Assembly (NCBI GenBank): GCA_910579865.1
Contig: CAJTXA010000014.1
Coordinates: 50,840-114,839, forward strand
DNA from: an uncultured Lachnospiraceae bacterium
Lineage (GTDB): Bacteria > Bacillota > Clostridia > Lachnospirales > Lachnospiraceae
Reading direction: 5' to 3'
Length of the DNA: 64,000 nucleotides
In this document: piece by piece, positions 56,134 to 63,958 of the stretch
Numbering within the stretch: the stretch's first letter is position 1
Layout of the letters: every line of letters starts with the position of its first letter
Notes under the pieces: model-generated
The model's database searches: none
Told to the model about the DNA's origin: nothing
The model's input: only the letters and a program-made list of their open reading frames with translations
Program-made: the position numbers and the translations under genes

Positions 56134-57417
56134 TTATGCTGGATCTTTTTCTTTTAAATCACGTGTAATCTGCCTTCTTACTTTATTCTTACAGATTACT
56201 TCTGGTCCACTTTTTCCTGCTACTACATCCTTTGTAATAATACACTTTTCAATACTTTCATCTGAAGGAATTTCAAACATAACATCTGTCAATACATGTT
56301 CCATAATCGCCCGCAATCCTCTGGCTCCTGTTTTTCGTTCCAATGCTTCTTTTGCTACCAAACGAATTGCTTCATCTTCGAACTGCAACTCCACATGATC
56401 CAAATCAAATAATTTCTGATATTGCTTTACAATTGCATTTTTAGGTTCTTTTAAAATACGTACTAATGCTTCTTCATCTAATAAATTTAATGTTACTGTT
56501 ACTGGAACACGTCCTACAAATTCAGGAATCAATCCAAACTTTACTAAATCCTGCGGCATTACCTCATGCAATAATTCTCCAATTTGTTCCTCTCTTTTTA
56601 CTCCAATATCTGCATTAAATCCAATCGATTTTTGATCTTTTCTTCTCTCTATAATTTTCTCTAATCCATCAAATGCTCCACCACAGATAAACAAAATATT
56701 GGTTGTATCAATTGGAATCAATTCCTGCTGCGGATGCTTTCTTCCTCCCTGTGGCGGAACAGAAGCTATTGTTCCTTCCAATATCTTTAATAATGCTTGT
56801 TGTACACCTTCTCCTGACACATCTCTTGTAATCGATACATTTTCCGACTTTTTTGTAATCTTATCAATTTCATCAATATAGACAATGCCATATTCTGCAC
56901 GTTCTACATCTCCTTCTGCTGCCTGAATTACTTTAAGCAGAATATTTTCCACATCTTCTCCTACATAACCAGCTTCAGTTAAAGTAGTAGCATCTGCAAT
57001 AGCAAATGGTACATTTAACATTTTTGCCAATGTCTGTGCCAAAAAAGTTTTACCAGAACCAGTTGGACCTACCATCAAAACATTACTTTTTTGTATCTCA
57101 ACTCCACTGTCTTTTCCAGACATAATTCTCTTATAATGATTATATACAGCAACAGAAAGTACTTTTTTTGCTTCCTCTTGTCCCACTACATATTGATCAA
57201 GAAATGTTTTCATCTCTTTTGGCTTCATCAGATTAATCCCCATCGACTCGTCCAAAAGTTCTTCATCTAATTCCTCATCAATAATGTCTGCGCATACATC
57301 TACACATTCATCGCAGATATAAGCACCATTTGGACCTGCTATCAACTTTCTAACTTGATCCTGTGATTTATTACAAAAAGAACATCTCATTCTTTTATCT
57401 TCCATTCTCCCTGCCAT
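56134..57417 (-). CDS. clpX: ClpXP unfoldase subunit ClpX
   Basis: ClpX recognises and unfolds substrates for ClpP. In 427 residues, the N-terminal C4 zinc finger (CSFCNKSQDQ, CDECVDVC) precedes Walker A GPTGSGKTFLAQ, Walker B IVYIDEIDK and sensor regions. GGAGGG precedes the first ATG; an ATG four codons later is also possible. Confidence 0.97.
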   Translation of the reverse strand: MAGRMEDKRMRCSFCNKSQDQVRKLIAGPNGAYICDECVDVCADIIDEELDEELLDESMGINLMKPKEMKTFLDQYVVGQEEAKKVLSVAVYNHYKRIMSGKDSGVEIQKSNVLMVGPTGSGKTFLAQTLAKMLNVPFAIADATTLTEAGYVGEDVENILLKVIQAAEGDVERAEYGIVYIDEIDKITKKSENVSITRDVSGEGVQQALLKILEGTIASVPPQGGRKHPQQELIPIDTTNILFICGGAFDGLEKIIERRKDQKSIGFNADIGVKREEQIGELLHEVMPQDLVKFGLIPEFVGRVPVTVTLNLLDEEALVRILKEPKNAIVKQYQKLFDLDHVELQFEDEAIRLVAKEALERKTGARGLRAIMEHVLTDVMFEIPSDESIEKCIITKDVVAGKSGPEVICKNKVRRQITRDLKEKDPA

Positions 57418-57524
57418 CTTTTCCCTCCATTTGTTCTTGCCACCACTTTCTTTAAATTACTATACCAATACTCCCACTTTATTATAGTGAAACAGCCGCC
57501 GCCACTGGCAGCGACTGCTCTTTT

Positions 57525-58112
57525 TTATCTGCTCACAATAATTTCATCAATTAATCCATATGCCTTTGCTTCCTCAGCAGTCATATAATTATCCCTTTCG
57601 GTATCCTGTTCGATTACAGAAATATCTTTCCCTGTATTGGCAGCTAAAATACGATTTAATTTTTCTTTTGTTCGGAGAATCTGTTCTGTTACAATCTTCA
57701 TATCGGTTGCCTGCGTATGTCCCGGAATTCCACCTAATGGCTGATGGATCATAATCTCTGCATTTGGAAGTGCTAAACGTTTTCCTTTTGCTCCACTCGA
57801 CAATAAAAAAGCTCCCATACTTGCTGCTAATCCCATACAAATTGTTGAAACATCACATTTAATATAATTCATTGTATCATAAATTGCCATCCCTGCTGTT
57901 ACAGAACCACCCGGACTATTAATATAAAGCTGGATTTCCTTCCCCGGATCTTCAGCCTCTAAAAATAACATCTGTGCAATTGTCAAACTTGCTGTTACAT
58001 CATTTACTTCTTCACCTAAAAAAATAATCCTATCCTTTAACAGCCTAGAATAAATATCATAAGAACGTTCCCCTCTGCTATTCTGCTCAATGACGTAAGG
58101 TACTAAACTCAT
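57525..58112 (-). CDS. clpP: ATP-dependent Clp protease proteolytic subunit
   Basis: The 195-residue serine protease has Ser in GLAASMGAFLLSSGAKG, His in MIHQPLGG and the family Asp near DTERDNYM. It starts MSLVPYVIEQNSRGERSYDI. It lies between tig and clpX, the conserved order. Confidence 0.97.
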   Translation of the reverse strand: MSLVPYVIEQNSRGERSYDIYSRLLKDRIIFLGEEVNDVTASLTIAQMLFLEAEDPGKEIQLYINSPGGSVTAGMAIYDTMNYIKCDVSTICMGLAASMGAFLLSSGAKGKRLALPNAEIMIHQPLGGIPGHTQATDMKIVTEQILRTKEKLNRILAANTGKDISVIEQDTERDNYMTAEEAKAYGLIDEIIVSR

Positions 58113-58264
58113 ATCTGCTCCCTTCTGCCCACTCTATGGACTTTCTCCCCTTTTACTAATTCAATTTGAAAATTCTTCCTTGGATTAAATTCCATCTTTA
58201 ATGATAATATCCGGTAAGCCTTTCTATTATTTTACAAAGACTTATCGGATGGTATCTTCTTATA

Positions 58265-59551
58265 TTATACTTCTTGTGCAGCTTCTACTACAAATTCTGC
58301 TGCCTTTTGAACAACAATATCTTCTTTCATTTGTTTCATTTCAGCCTCGCCCATAAAATCTCTTAACTTACTTGCTTCCATATTATAGGCTGCTGCTGCA
58401 TCTTCAATTTCTTGATCAACATCTTCCTGTGTTGCAGTTAAATTCTCAAGCTCTGCTATTTTTTCTAATACCAATCTGCTTTGAATTTTCTTCATTGCAT
58501 TTGGTTTCATATCTTCCATCATCTTTTGTGCGGAAAGACCTGTAAACTGGAAATACTGCTCGATTGATAAACCTTGCATTTGCAAGTTTCGAACAAACTC
58601 GTCCATCATATTGCGAATCTGATAATCTACCATAGCCTCTGGAATTTCCATCTGAGAATTTTCTATAATCTTTTCTACTACAGCATCTTCCTTTTGATCA
58701 TAAGCATCGTCTTCTTTCTTTTCCAATAGCTTTGCTTTTACATCCTGCTTGTACTCTTCTAATGTATCAAAGTCAGATACTTCACTTGCAAATTCATCAT
58801 CTAATTCTGGAAGTTCTTTCACCTTAATTTCTTTTACAGTTACTTTAAAAGTAGCTGCTTTTCCTGCTAAATCTTTTGAATGATACTGCTCTGGGAATGT
58901 AACTTGTATCTCAATTTCTTTTCCAATTTCAGCACCAATTAATTGATCTTCAAATCCTGGAATAAATGCACCTGAACCGATCACTAAATCATAGTTTTCT
59001 CCTTTTCCGCCCTGGAATGGTTCTCCATCTACAAAACCTTCAAAATCAATTACTGTCATGTCGTTCTGTTGAACAGCTCTATCCTCCACTGTAACAGTTC
59101 TTCCGTTTTGATTTCTTACTCGTTCAATCTCTTGATTTAATTCTTCTTCTGTTACTTCTATTTCAATTTTCTTTACTTCAATTCCTTTATAATCTCCAAG
59201 AGTAACCTCTGGTTTTAATGCAACTTCTGCTGTAAAAATAAATGGTTTTCCTTTTTCTATCTGCTCTACATCAATTTTTGGCTGTGATACAATAATTAAC
59301 TCACTTTTTCCTATTTCTTCTTGGTATGCTGTTGGAATTACATCATTTGCTGCATCTTCATAAAAAATCTGTGCACCATACATTCTTTCAATTACAGCCT
59401 GTGGCACTTTTCCCTTACGAAATCCCTGAATATTCATCTTACCTTTATTCTTTAAATAAGCTCTGTGAATTGCTTTTTCAAATTCTTCTGCAGAAACTTC
59501 AATCGTAAGTTTTGCCATGTTCTTTTCTAACTTTTCTACCTGTAAGCTCAT
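58265..59551 (-). CDS. tig: Trigger factor
   Basis: Trigger factor is the ribosome-bound chaperone. In 428 residues, the ribosome-binding signature GFRKGKVP (about residues 43-50), the FKBP domain (VIDFEGFVDGEPFQGGKGEN) and the helical C-terminal cradle are present. AAGGAGG precedes the ATG. A sigma-A promoter lies at 59616-59645. Confidence 0.96.
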   Translation of the reverse strand: MSLQVEKLEKNMAKLTIEVSAEEFEKAIHRAYLKNKGKMNIQGFRKGKVPQAVIERMYGAQIFYEDAANDVIPTAYQEEIGKSELIIVSQPKIDVEQIEKGKPFIFTAEVALKPEVTLGDYKGIEVKKIEIEVTEEELNQEIERVRNQNGRTVTVEDRAVQQNDMTVIDFEGFVDGEPFQGGKGENYDLVIGSGAFIPGFEDQLIGAEIGKEIEIQVTFPEQYHSKDLAGKAATFKVTVKEIKVKELPELDDEFASEVSDFDTLEEYKQDVKAKLLEKKEDDAYDQKEDAVVEKIIENSQMEIPEAMVDYQIRNMMDEFVRNLQMQGLSIEQYFQFTGLSAQKMMEDMKPNAMKKIQSRLVLEKIAELENLTATQEDVDQEIEDAAAAYNMEASKLRDFMGEAEMKQMKEDIVVQKAAEFVVEAAQEV

Positions 59552-59615
59552 TTCTATTATTTCCTCCTTAATAGTGGGAATTCTGTTCCCATCACATAAT
59601 CACTCATATTATAGC

Positions 59616-59645
59616 ATTATAACACAAGCAGTATATGCTTGGCAA
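59616..59645 (-). promoter_or_regulatory. Promoter of tig
   Basis: TTGCCA (59640-59645), 18 bases, TATAAT (59616-59621). No CtsR or CIRCE operator is visible. Confidence 0.75.
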
Positions 59646-59830
59646 TGACTTTTTCAGTGGTTTTTTGCCGATTTTTATAAGAATTTTACTGATTTTTCTG
59701 TTCTGATTGCTGGATTTTACCTTTTCTTTGTCTCTTATAGGCTTTATTTTTTCATAGTTTTCCAAGAGAATCCTGCCAAATTAGTAAATATTTAGAAACT
59801 TTTATTTTTCTATTAGGGTTTCTCTTTCGA

Positions 59831-59859
59831 TTGACGATATTAACTAGAAGTATTATGAT
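59831..59859 (+). promoter_or_regulatory. Promoter of the 59914 lipoprotein
   Basis: TTGACG (59831-59836), 17 bases, TATGAT (59854-59859). Confidence 0.75.
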
Positions 59860-59913
59860 ATGGATATGTAAGTTATTTTCTTATTTACATATGAAAGGAG
59901 TGTGTATATATTT

Positions 59914-60795
59914 ATGAAAAAAAGATGGTGTTATTTTACAATACTATTTATGTGCAGCATAGTTCTTCTTAGTGGATGTGGTAATAAGAAAAGCTCTAAG
60001 AATAATCATTCTTATAATAATAACTCTAACTATACCCCTTCTACTCCTCCAGTACAGACACAGCCTACTACTACTATTTCAGAAAATGCACCAAAAGTAA
60101 GTTTAAATAACTTAACTATAACAGCTGGTTCTGAAATTGACTATATGAGTGCAATTGAATCTGTAGAAAATATGGACTTAAGTAAAAGTATGGTTTCGAT
60201 TAATTCTTCTGGTGTGGATCGGTTTACTCCTGGAAATTATACCGTATATTATACATTTGACTATATGGGACATACCGTAAAAAGTTTTATTATTGTTACA
60301 GTATTAGAAAATACAGAGGAAACAACTATGGAAACATCAGAGGAAAATTCTATCCAAGAAACTTCTGAACCGATTTCTTCCTCTTTAACAGAAACTTCAA
60401 ACGAGGAAACCTCAATAGAAGAAACATCAAATGACGAAACTACTTCAGAATCTAATACAGAAAACAATCCTTCTGAGCCATCTCAAGAAGGAACGTCTTC
60501 TTCAGAAAATAACAATGGTGCATTAAATGCAACTATAAATCATTCCAATTTACCGATTCCTGATGCAGTATTTACTTTGTCTACAGGAGAAACAGTTACT
60601 ATTAAAAATACGCCAGAACGTTATATTGTTGAAACTTTTACAGATGACAATTATTACACAGAAGACGGCTGTTCTTATCTTCGATCGGAATTAAAAGTTT
60701 TAATGAATACTGGTGAAGTGCAAACGGTAGAAATGGTAATTACAAGAGTAAATGCTATACCAGAAGAAAATAGTTCCAGTTCAGATGAAACCTAA
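59914..60795 (+). CDS. Ser/Thr/Glu-rich lipoprotein of unknown function
   Basis: The likely start is the ATG at 59914 (AAAGGAG upstream; a GTG at 59902 is too close to it). The 293-residue protein has a signal peptide ending LLSGC (lipobox), an N/S-rich linker, a small beta domain (about residues 60-130, PGNYTVYYTFDYMGHTVKSF) that resembles Ig-like surface domains, a low-complexity stretch of Glu-Thr-Ser repeats (about 135-200), and a C-terminal domain (LPIPDAVFTLSTGETVTIKN). It should be anchored on the outer face of the membrane. Family not recognised. Confidence 0.8.
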   Translation: MKKRWCYFTILFMCSIVLLSGCGNKKSSKNNHSYNNNSNYTPSTPPVQTQPTTTISENAPKVSLNNLTITAGSEIDYMSAIESVENMDLSKSMVSINSSGVDRFTPGNYTVYYTFDYMGHTVKSFIIVTVLENTEETTMETSEENSIQETSEPISSSLTETSNEETSIEETSNDETTSESNTENNPSEPSQEGTSSSENNNGALNATINHSNLPIPDAVFTLSTGETVTIKNTPERYIVETFTDDNYYTEDGCSYLRSELKVLMNTGEVQTVEMVITRVNAIPEENSSSSDET

Positions 60796-60843
60796 ATAAT
60801 ACATATAAGTAAAGCTCATAAACAACAAACAGGATGCCCTGCA

Positions 60844-60884
60844 ATAAATTATGACCATCCATTAAATGGATGGTCATAATTTAT
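60844..60884. terminator. Flagellin terminator
   Basis: A perfect 17-bp stem (ATAAATTATGACCATCC with GGATGGTCATAATTTAT, loop ATTAAAT) lies between the convergent lipoprotein and flagellin genes. Confidence 0.9.
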
Positions 60885-60900
60885 ATTGATAAAATATGGA

Positions 60901-62526
60901 TTACTGTAATAAGGAAAGAACACCTTGTGTTGACTGATTTGCCTGTGCAAGCATAGACTGTGCTGCCTGCTGTAAAATATTATTCTTAGAGTAAGTTACC
61001 ATCTCTTCTGCCATATCAACATCACGAATACTAGACTCTGCTGATTGTAAGTTTTCTGCAGTATTATCCAAATTGGCGATGGTATGTTCTAAACGATTCT
61101 GAACAGCACCTAACTGACTTCTCTGTGCAGACACTTTTTTCACTGCATCATCAATTGTAGTTGTTGCTTTTTGTGCTCCCTCTTGTGTACTAATATTAAT
61201 TTTATTTCCATCTACACCAAGAGCCCTTGCACCCATATTGTCAATTGAAAACTTCATGGTCTGTCCTTCATTTGCGCCAATCTGCAATGTGATTCCACCA
61301 CCTGCACTAACAGTACCATAACCTTCCTGACTCCACAGTGCCGCTGTACTGCCAAGTCCAGCTCCTGCTGTGCCTCCACCCATTGTTATATCTCCTACTG
61401 TTGCGGCACCTGTTGTTGCCATAAGCGTATTTGGCTCATCTGGAGTTGCTCCACTTAATGTTACTTCAAAGTCAAAGCCACCCTTTTTCAATATTTCTTC
61501 CAAATCTGCTGCTGTATATTCCTTTCCAGCTGCTAACGAAATCTTATATTCTCCTGCTGTCACACCATTGGTTGCACCAATTGCTATAGCAGTTGTTGCT
61601 TCCATTTTTTCTTCTCCTACTTTTGCAGTAAAATCAATTTTAAATACAGTATCATTAAATTCTGTACCATATTTCTTTGCAGTAAACGAAACCGTATCAG
61701 CTCCCACAAATTGTCCTGCTGTCATACTACCTTCATCTGACACAGCCTTTACTCCTGCTGCTGTTGCTACTCCCGCTGTAGTCGCTGAATCTGCTGCAAA
61801 AATACCATTTTTCAATGTTACCTTTACATCTGCTGGTTCACCTGTAGCTGTACTATCTTCTTGTTTTGCATTTTCAATCAGCTCATCAATCTCATCTTGT
61901 GAATACACTTTATTTAATGCAAGATTCAATGTTAAGGTTTTACCTGTAGCATCCCAAATAGCAGTTTCACTTCCTTCTTTTGTAGATGTTGTAGCTGCTG
62001 TAGCCACTTTTATTCCTGCTATACTAGATGTTACTAATGCTCCATCTAATGTAGAATCTACTACACCAAACTTTGGACCTGATCCAGTTGCTCCAGAAGA
62101 AGAACCTAACGAACCATCTAATAATTTCATTGTATTAAATTCTGTTGTTTCTGAAATTCTTGTTAATTCATCTTGAAGCTGTGTTACTTCATTTTGTATT
62201 GCTTCTCGGTCATCATCTGTCTCTGTACCGTTTGCTGCCTGCACTGCCAATTCTCTCATTCTTTGTAAAATAGAATGAGATTCATTTAATGCACCTTCTG
62301 CAGTCTGTATCAGTGAAATACCATCTTGTGCATTGGTAGAAGCCTTATTCAAACCACGAATTTGTCCTCTCATTTTTTCTGAAATGGAAAGCCCTGCTGC
62401 ATCATCTGCTGCCCGATTAATTCGATAACCAGATGACAATTTCTCTGTCGACTTTCCTTGATTTGCTACGATACCACCTAACATTCTGTTTGCATTCATT
62501 GCCTGCATATTGTGCTGAATAACCAT
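60901..62526 (-). CDS. hag: Flagellin
   Basis: Flagellin polymerises into the filament. The ATG at 62526, six bases after GGAGGT, gives 541 residues. The D0/D1 ends are canonical: MVIQHNMQAMNANRML, STEKLSSGYRINRAADDAAG and, at the C-terminus, SSIRDVDMAEEMVTYSKNNI then SMLAQANQSTQGVLSLLQ. The Ala/Thr/Gly-rich centre (about residues 145-430) is the variable, surface-exposed domain. No SigD promoter is seen directly upstream; transcription probably comes through the csrA-like gene from the invertible promoter. Confidence 0.96.
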   Translation of the reverse strand: MVIQHNMQAMNANRMLGGIVANQGKSTEKLSSGYRINRAADDAAGLSISEKMRGQIRGLNKASTNAQDGISLIQTAEGALNESHSILQRMRELAVQAANGTETDDDREAIQNEVTQLQDELTRISETTEFNTMKLLDGSLGSSSGATGSGPKFGVVDSTLDGALVTSSIAGIKVATAATTSTKEGSETAIWDATGKTLTLNLALNKVYSQDEIDELIENAKQEDSTATGEPADVKVTLKNGIFAADSATTAGVATAAGVKAVSDEGSMTAGQFVGADTVSFTAKKYGTEFNDTVFKIDFTAKVGEEKMEATTAIAIGATNGVTAGEYKISLAAGKEYTAADLEEILKKGGFDFEVTLSGATPDEPNTLMATTGAATVGDITMGGGTAGAGLGSTAALWSQEGYGTVSAGGGITLQIGANEGQTMKFSIDNMGARALGVDGNKINISTQEGAQKATTTIDDAVKKVSAQRSQLGAVQNRLEHTIANLDNTAENLQSAESSIRDVDMAEEMVTYSKNNILQQAAQSMLAQANQSTQGVLSLLQ

Positions 62527-62529
62527 AAT

Positions 62530-62565
62530 CATACCTCCATGTTTTTATCGTGGAATCCGTTCCAC
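62530..62565 (-). promoter_or_regulatory. Candidate CsrA-binding leader of flagellin
   Basis: A perfect hairpin GTGGAA/TTCCAC with loop CGGA (62550-62565) displays GGA in its loop, and a second GGA is in the Shine-Dalgarno (GGAGG, 62534-62538). Paired GGA sites, one in a hairpin and one over the ribosome binding site, are the pattern by which CsrA represses hag in Bacillus. Confidence 0.65.
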
Positions 62566-62597
62566 TATTCTGATTGATAAATTAGTTTCTATAATAA

Positions 62598-62621
62598 GTA
62601 ACACCCCTAGGTTAGTGTTAC
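62598..62621 (-). other. Hairpin between csrA-like and flagellin genes
   Basis: GTAACAC pairs with GTGTTAC around a 10-base loop, overlapping the csrA-like stop codon. No T-run follows, so it may be a processing or stability element and not a terminator. Confidence 0.5.
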
Positions 62622-62890
62622 ATTACTATCCTTTTTGCTTTTTTCTGTACTGCTATCATCTTTTTCATTTTTTCTGCGGATATAGAAGGCTCTGCATAAT
62701 ATGTTTTTAAATTTGGCAACTCTTCATTCTGAATTGCCTTTCTCTCAAGCACCCTACCCCTTACAATGTTATAACTTCTTGGAGCTTCTACCATAACTTT
62801 GATATTATTTGCTGTTCCACCAAGAATTACAACTTTAATCTCATCTCCGATTGTGAAACATTCTCCTGGCTTTATTGTAAAATTCAACAT
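62618..62890 (-). CDS. Divergent CsrA-like RNA-binding protein next to flagellin
   Basis: The first 50 residues align with CsrA: MLNFTIKPGECFTIGDEIKV, then GGTANNIKVMVEAPRSYNI and VRGRVLERK stand where CsrA has VLSRKKGESIIIGD, DQVKIGIEAPKEV and VHRKEV. The CsrA RNA-contact Arg in the first strand (LSRKKGE) is replaced (FTIKPGE). A 40-residue basic C-terminal extension (KMKKMIAVQKKAKRIVM) is extra. GGGAGG precedes the ATG. It is 91 bases upstream of flagellin in the same orientation. It may be a dedicated or antagonistic partner in flagellin control; that is inference. Confidence 0.75.
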   Translation of the reverse strand: MLNFTIKPGECFTIGDEIKVVILGGTANNIKVMVEAPRSYNIVRGRVLERKAIQNEELPNLKTYYAEPSISAEKMKKMIAVQKKAKRIVM

Positions 62891-62906
62891 ATCATATAAC
62901 CTCCCT

Positions 62907-62914
62907 GTTATAAT
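62907..62914 (+). promoter_or_regulatory. Inward -10 left of the invertible segment
   Basis: TG-T-TATAAT gives an extended -10 (TATAAT at 62909-62914) reading toward the recombinase from outside the left repeat. No consensus -35 is seen. Confidence 0.4.
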
Positions 62915-62932
62915 GAATTCTGTAAGGTATAC

Positions 62933-62960
62933 TGCAACACTTTGTTATCAAATGTTGCAT
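62933..62960 (+). repeat. Left inverted repeat (IR-L), tyrosine-recombinase site
   Basis: This 28-bp site has arm TGCAACACTT, spacer TGTTATC and arm AAATGTTGCA, then T. It matches the reverse complement of 63710-63737 in 27 of 28 positions; the single difference is in the right arm. The 10-7-10 layout is that of tyrosine recombinase core sites. Confidence 0.9.
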
Positions 62961-63049
62961 ACTCATTCATGGAGGAAATTGAGGATTATTCCTATATGCC
63001 TTCTCAATTAAAGGAACACTGTGAATACAGTAGAATTGGAGGAAAAAAT

Positions 63050-63628
63050 ATGAGCACTACAAAACCGATTAAAAATCTTAAAGAACTGGAACGATTAAAA
63101 AATTATTATTTAAAACAAGCGCCAAATCTGCGTAATTTTACCCTAATTTGCATAGGAATCAATACAGCTCTTCGTATTAGCGATATTCGATTATTAAAAT
63201 GGAATGATGTTTATGACTTTTCAACAAAGCAATTTCGGGAACATATTGTTCTGACAGAACAGAAAACGAAAAAATTAAATTCCATTGCTATTAATAAAAA
63301 CTTAAAACAAGCTCTTTCTATTTACAAAAAATCCAAATCTGTTATATCACCTAATTCTTATCTTTTTACAGGTAATGGAAGAAGTACACCTATTAGCCGT
63401 TCTCAAGCATTTCGTATTATCCGCAAAGCGGCGGAAAAAGTAAATATAACAGAACCTGTTAGTTGTCATTCACTTCGAAAAACTTTTGGTTACCATGCAT
63501 GGCGTACTGGTATTGCGCCTGTTATTATTATGCATATTTACAATCATTCTTCTTTTCAAATTACAAAACGTTATCTTGGAATTGATCAAGATGATAAAGA
63601 CGCTGTATTTCGAAATGTGAATTTATAA
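63050..63628 (+). CDS. Small tyrosine recombinase, predicted DNA invertase (FimB/FimE-like size)
   Basis: The ATG at 63050 (GGAGG upstream) gives 192 residues, about the size of FimB/FimE and without the separate core-binding domain of XerC/D. The catalytic set is complete: Arg42 (ALRISD), Lys75 (KTKKLNS), His140 and Arg143 (CHSLRKT), His166 (YNHSSF) and Tyr175 (KRYLG). It should cut and exchange strands at short inverted sites. It lies wholly between two matching 28-bp inverted repeats, so it would invert its own gene and the SigD promoter behind it. An upstream in-frame extension to 62942 crosses IR-L and is probably not translated. Confidence 0.93.
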   Translation: MSTTKPIKNLKELERLKNYYLKQAPNLRNFTLICIGINTALRISDIRLLKWNDVYDFSTKQFREHIVLTEQKTKKLNSIAINKNLKQALSIYKKSKSVISPNSYLFTGNGRSTPISRSQAFRIIRKAAEKVNITEPVSCHSLRKTFGYHAWRTGIAPVIIMHIYNHSSFQITKRYLGIDQDDKDAVFRNVNL

Positions 63629-63665
63629 AAGATGATTTAAATAATAAAAAAAATTATTTTCTCTA

Positions 63666-63692
63666 TAAAGTGTTTTAACATTTTGACGATAT
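63666..63692 (+). promoter_or_regulatory. Sigma-D (sigma-28) flagellar promoter inside the invertible segment
   Basis: TAAA (63666-63669), exactly 15 bases, then GACGATAT (63685-63692), against the SigD consensus TAAA-N14-16-GCCGATAT (one mismatch). It points right, toward IR-R, where only a terminator and the end of the rRNA operon follow. After inversion it would read left into csrA-like and flagellin with a leader of about 70 bases. Confidence 0.75.
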
Positions 63693-63709
63693 ATAAGGTG
63701 AAAATAAAA

Positions 63710-63737
63710 ATGCAACACTTGATAACAAAGTGTTGCA
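63710..63737 (-). repeat. Right inverted repeat (IR-R), tyrosine-recombinase site
   Basis: Its reverse complement has arms TGCAACACTT and AAGTGTTGCA, which are perfect inverted copies, around the spacer TGTTATC. It is the partner of IR-L, in opposite orientation, about 780 bp apart. Recombination would therefore invert and not excise. Confidence 0.9.
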
Positions 63738-63747
63738 TTTTATTTGT

Positions 63748-63753
63748 ATTATA
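63748..63753 (-). promoter_or_regulatory. Inward -10 right of the invertible segment
   Basis: TATAAT on the minus strand (63748-63753), about 10 bases outside IR-R, points toward the segment. After inversion it could express the recombinase. No good -35 is visible. Confidence 0.35.
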
Positions 63754-63828
63754 ACCTAAAAATTAATTTTTATCCTTATTTTTTGATTTGTATTAATATA
63801 AACCAAATTTTAATATTTTAGATAAAAA

Positions 63829-63862
63829 AATTCCCTTTATGTCTTTCAACATAAAAGGAATT
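63829..63862 (-). terminator. Second terminator of the rRNA operon
   Basis: AATTCCTTTTATG pairs with CATAAAGGGAATT (minus sense), followed by TTTTTTA. Confidence 0.8.
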
Positions 63863-63882
63863 ATTATTTTATGTTAGCAAAA

Positions 63883-63912
63883 AGCCTGCTATATATTTTT
63901 ATATAGCAGGCT
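63883..63912 (-). terminator. rRNA operon terminator
   Basis: A perfect 12-bp stem AGCCTGCTATAT/ATATAGCAGGCT is followed on the minus strand by TTTTT. It comes about 45 bases after the 23S 3' end. Confidence 0.9.
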
Positions 63913-63958
63913 CTTTTATACCCTCAAAACTGCACATTGTATTCTCCGCTTTTTTCTT

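Noticed and set aside
61370..62176. Long plus-strand open frame (268 codons) inside flagellin
   Set aside because: It is antisense to the variable centre of flagellin; its Ala/Val/Pro composition follows from the flagellin codons, and no ribosome binding site is present.
62942..63049. In-frame N-terminal extension of the recombinase
   Set aside because: It crosses IR-L and would change on inversion; the ATG at 63050 has a proper GGAGG site.
63738..63958. Possible 5S rRNA after 23S
   Set aside because: The space holds two terminators and no 5S-like sequence.
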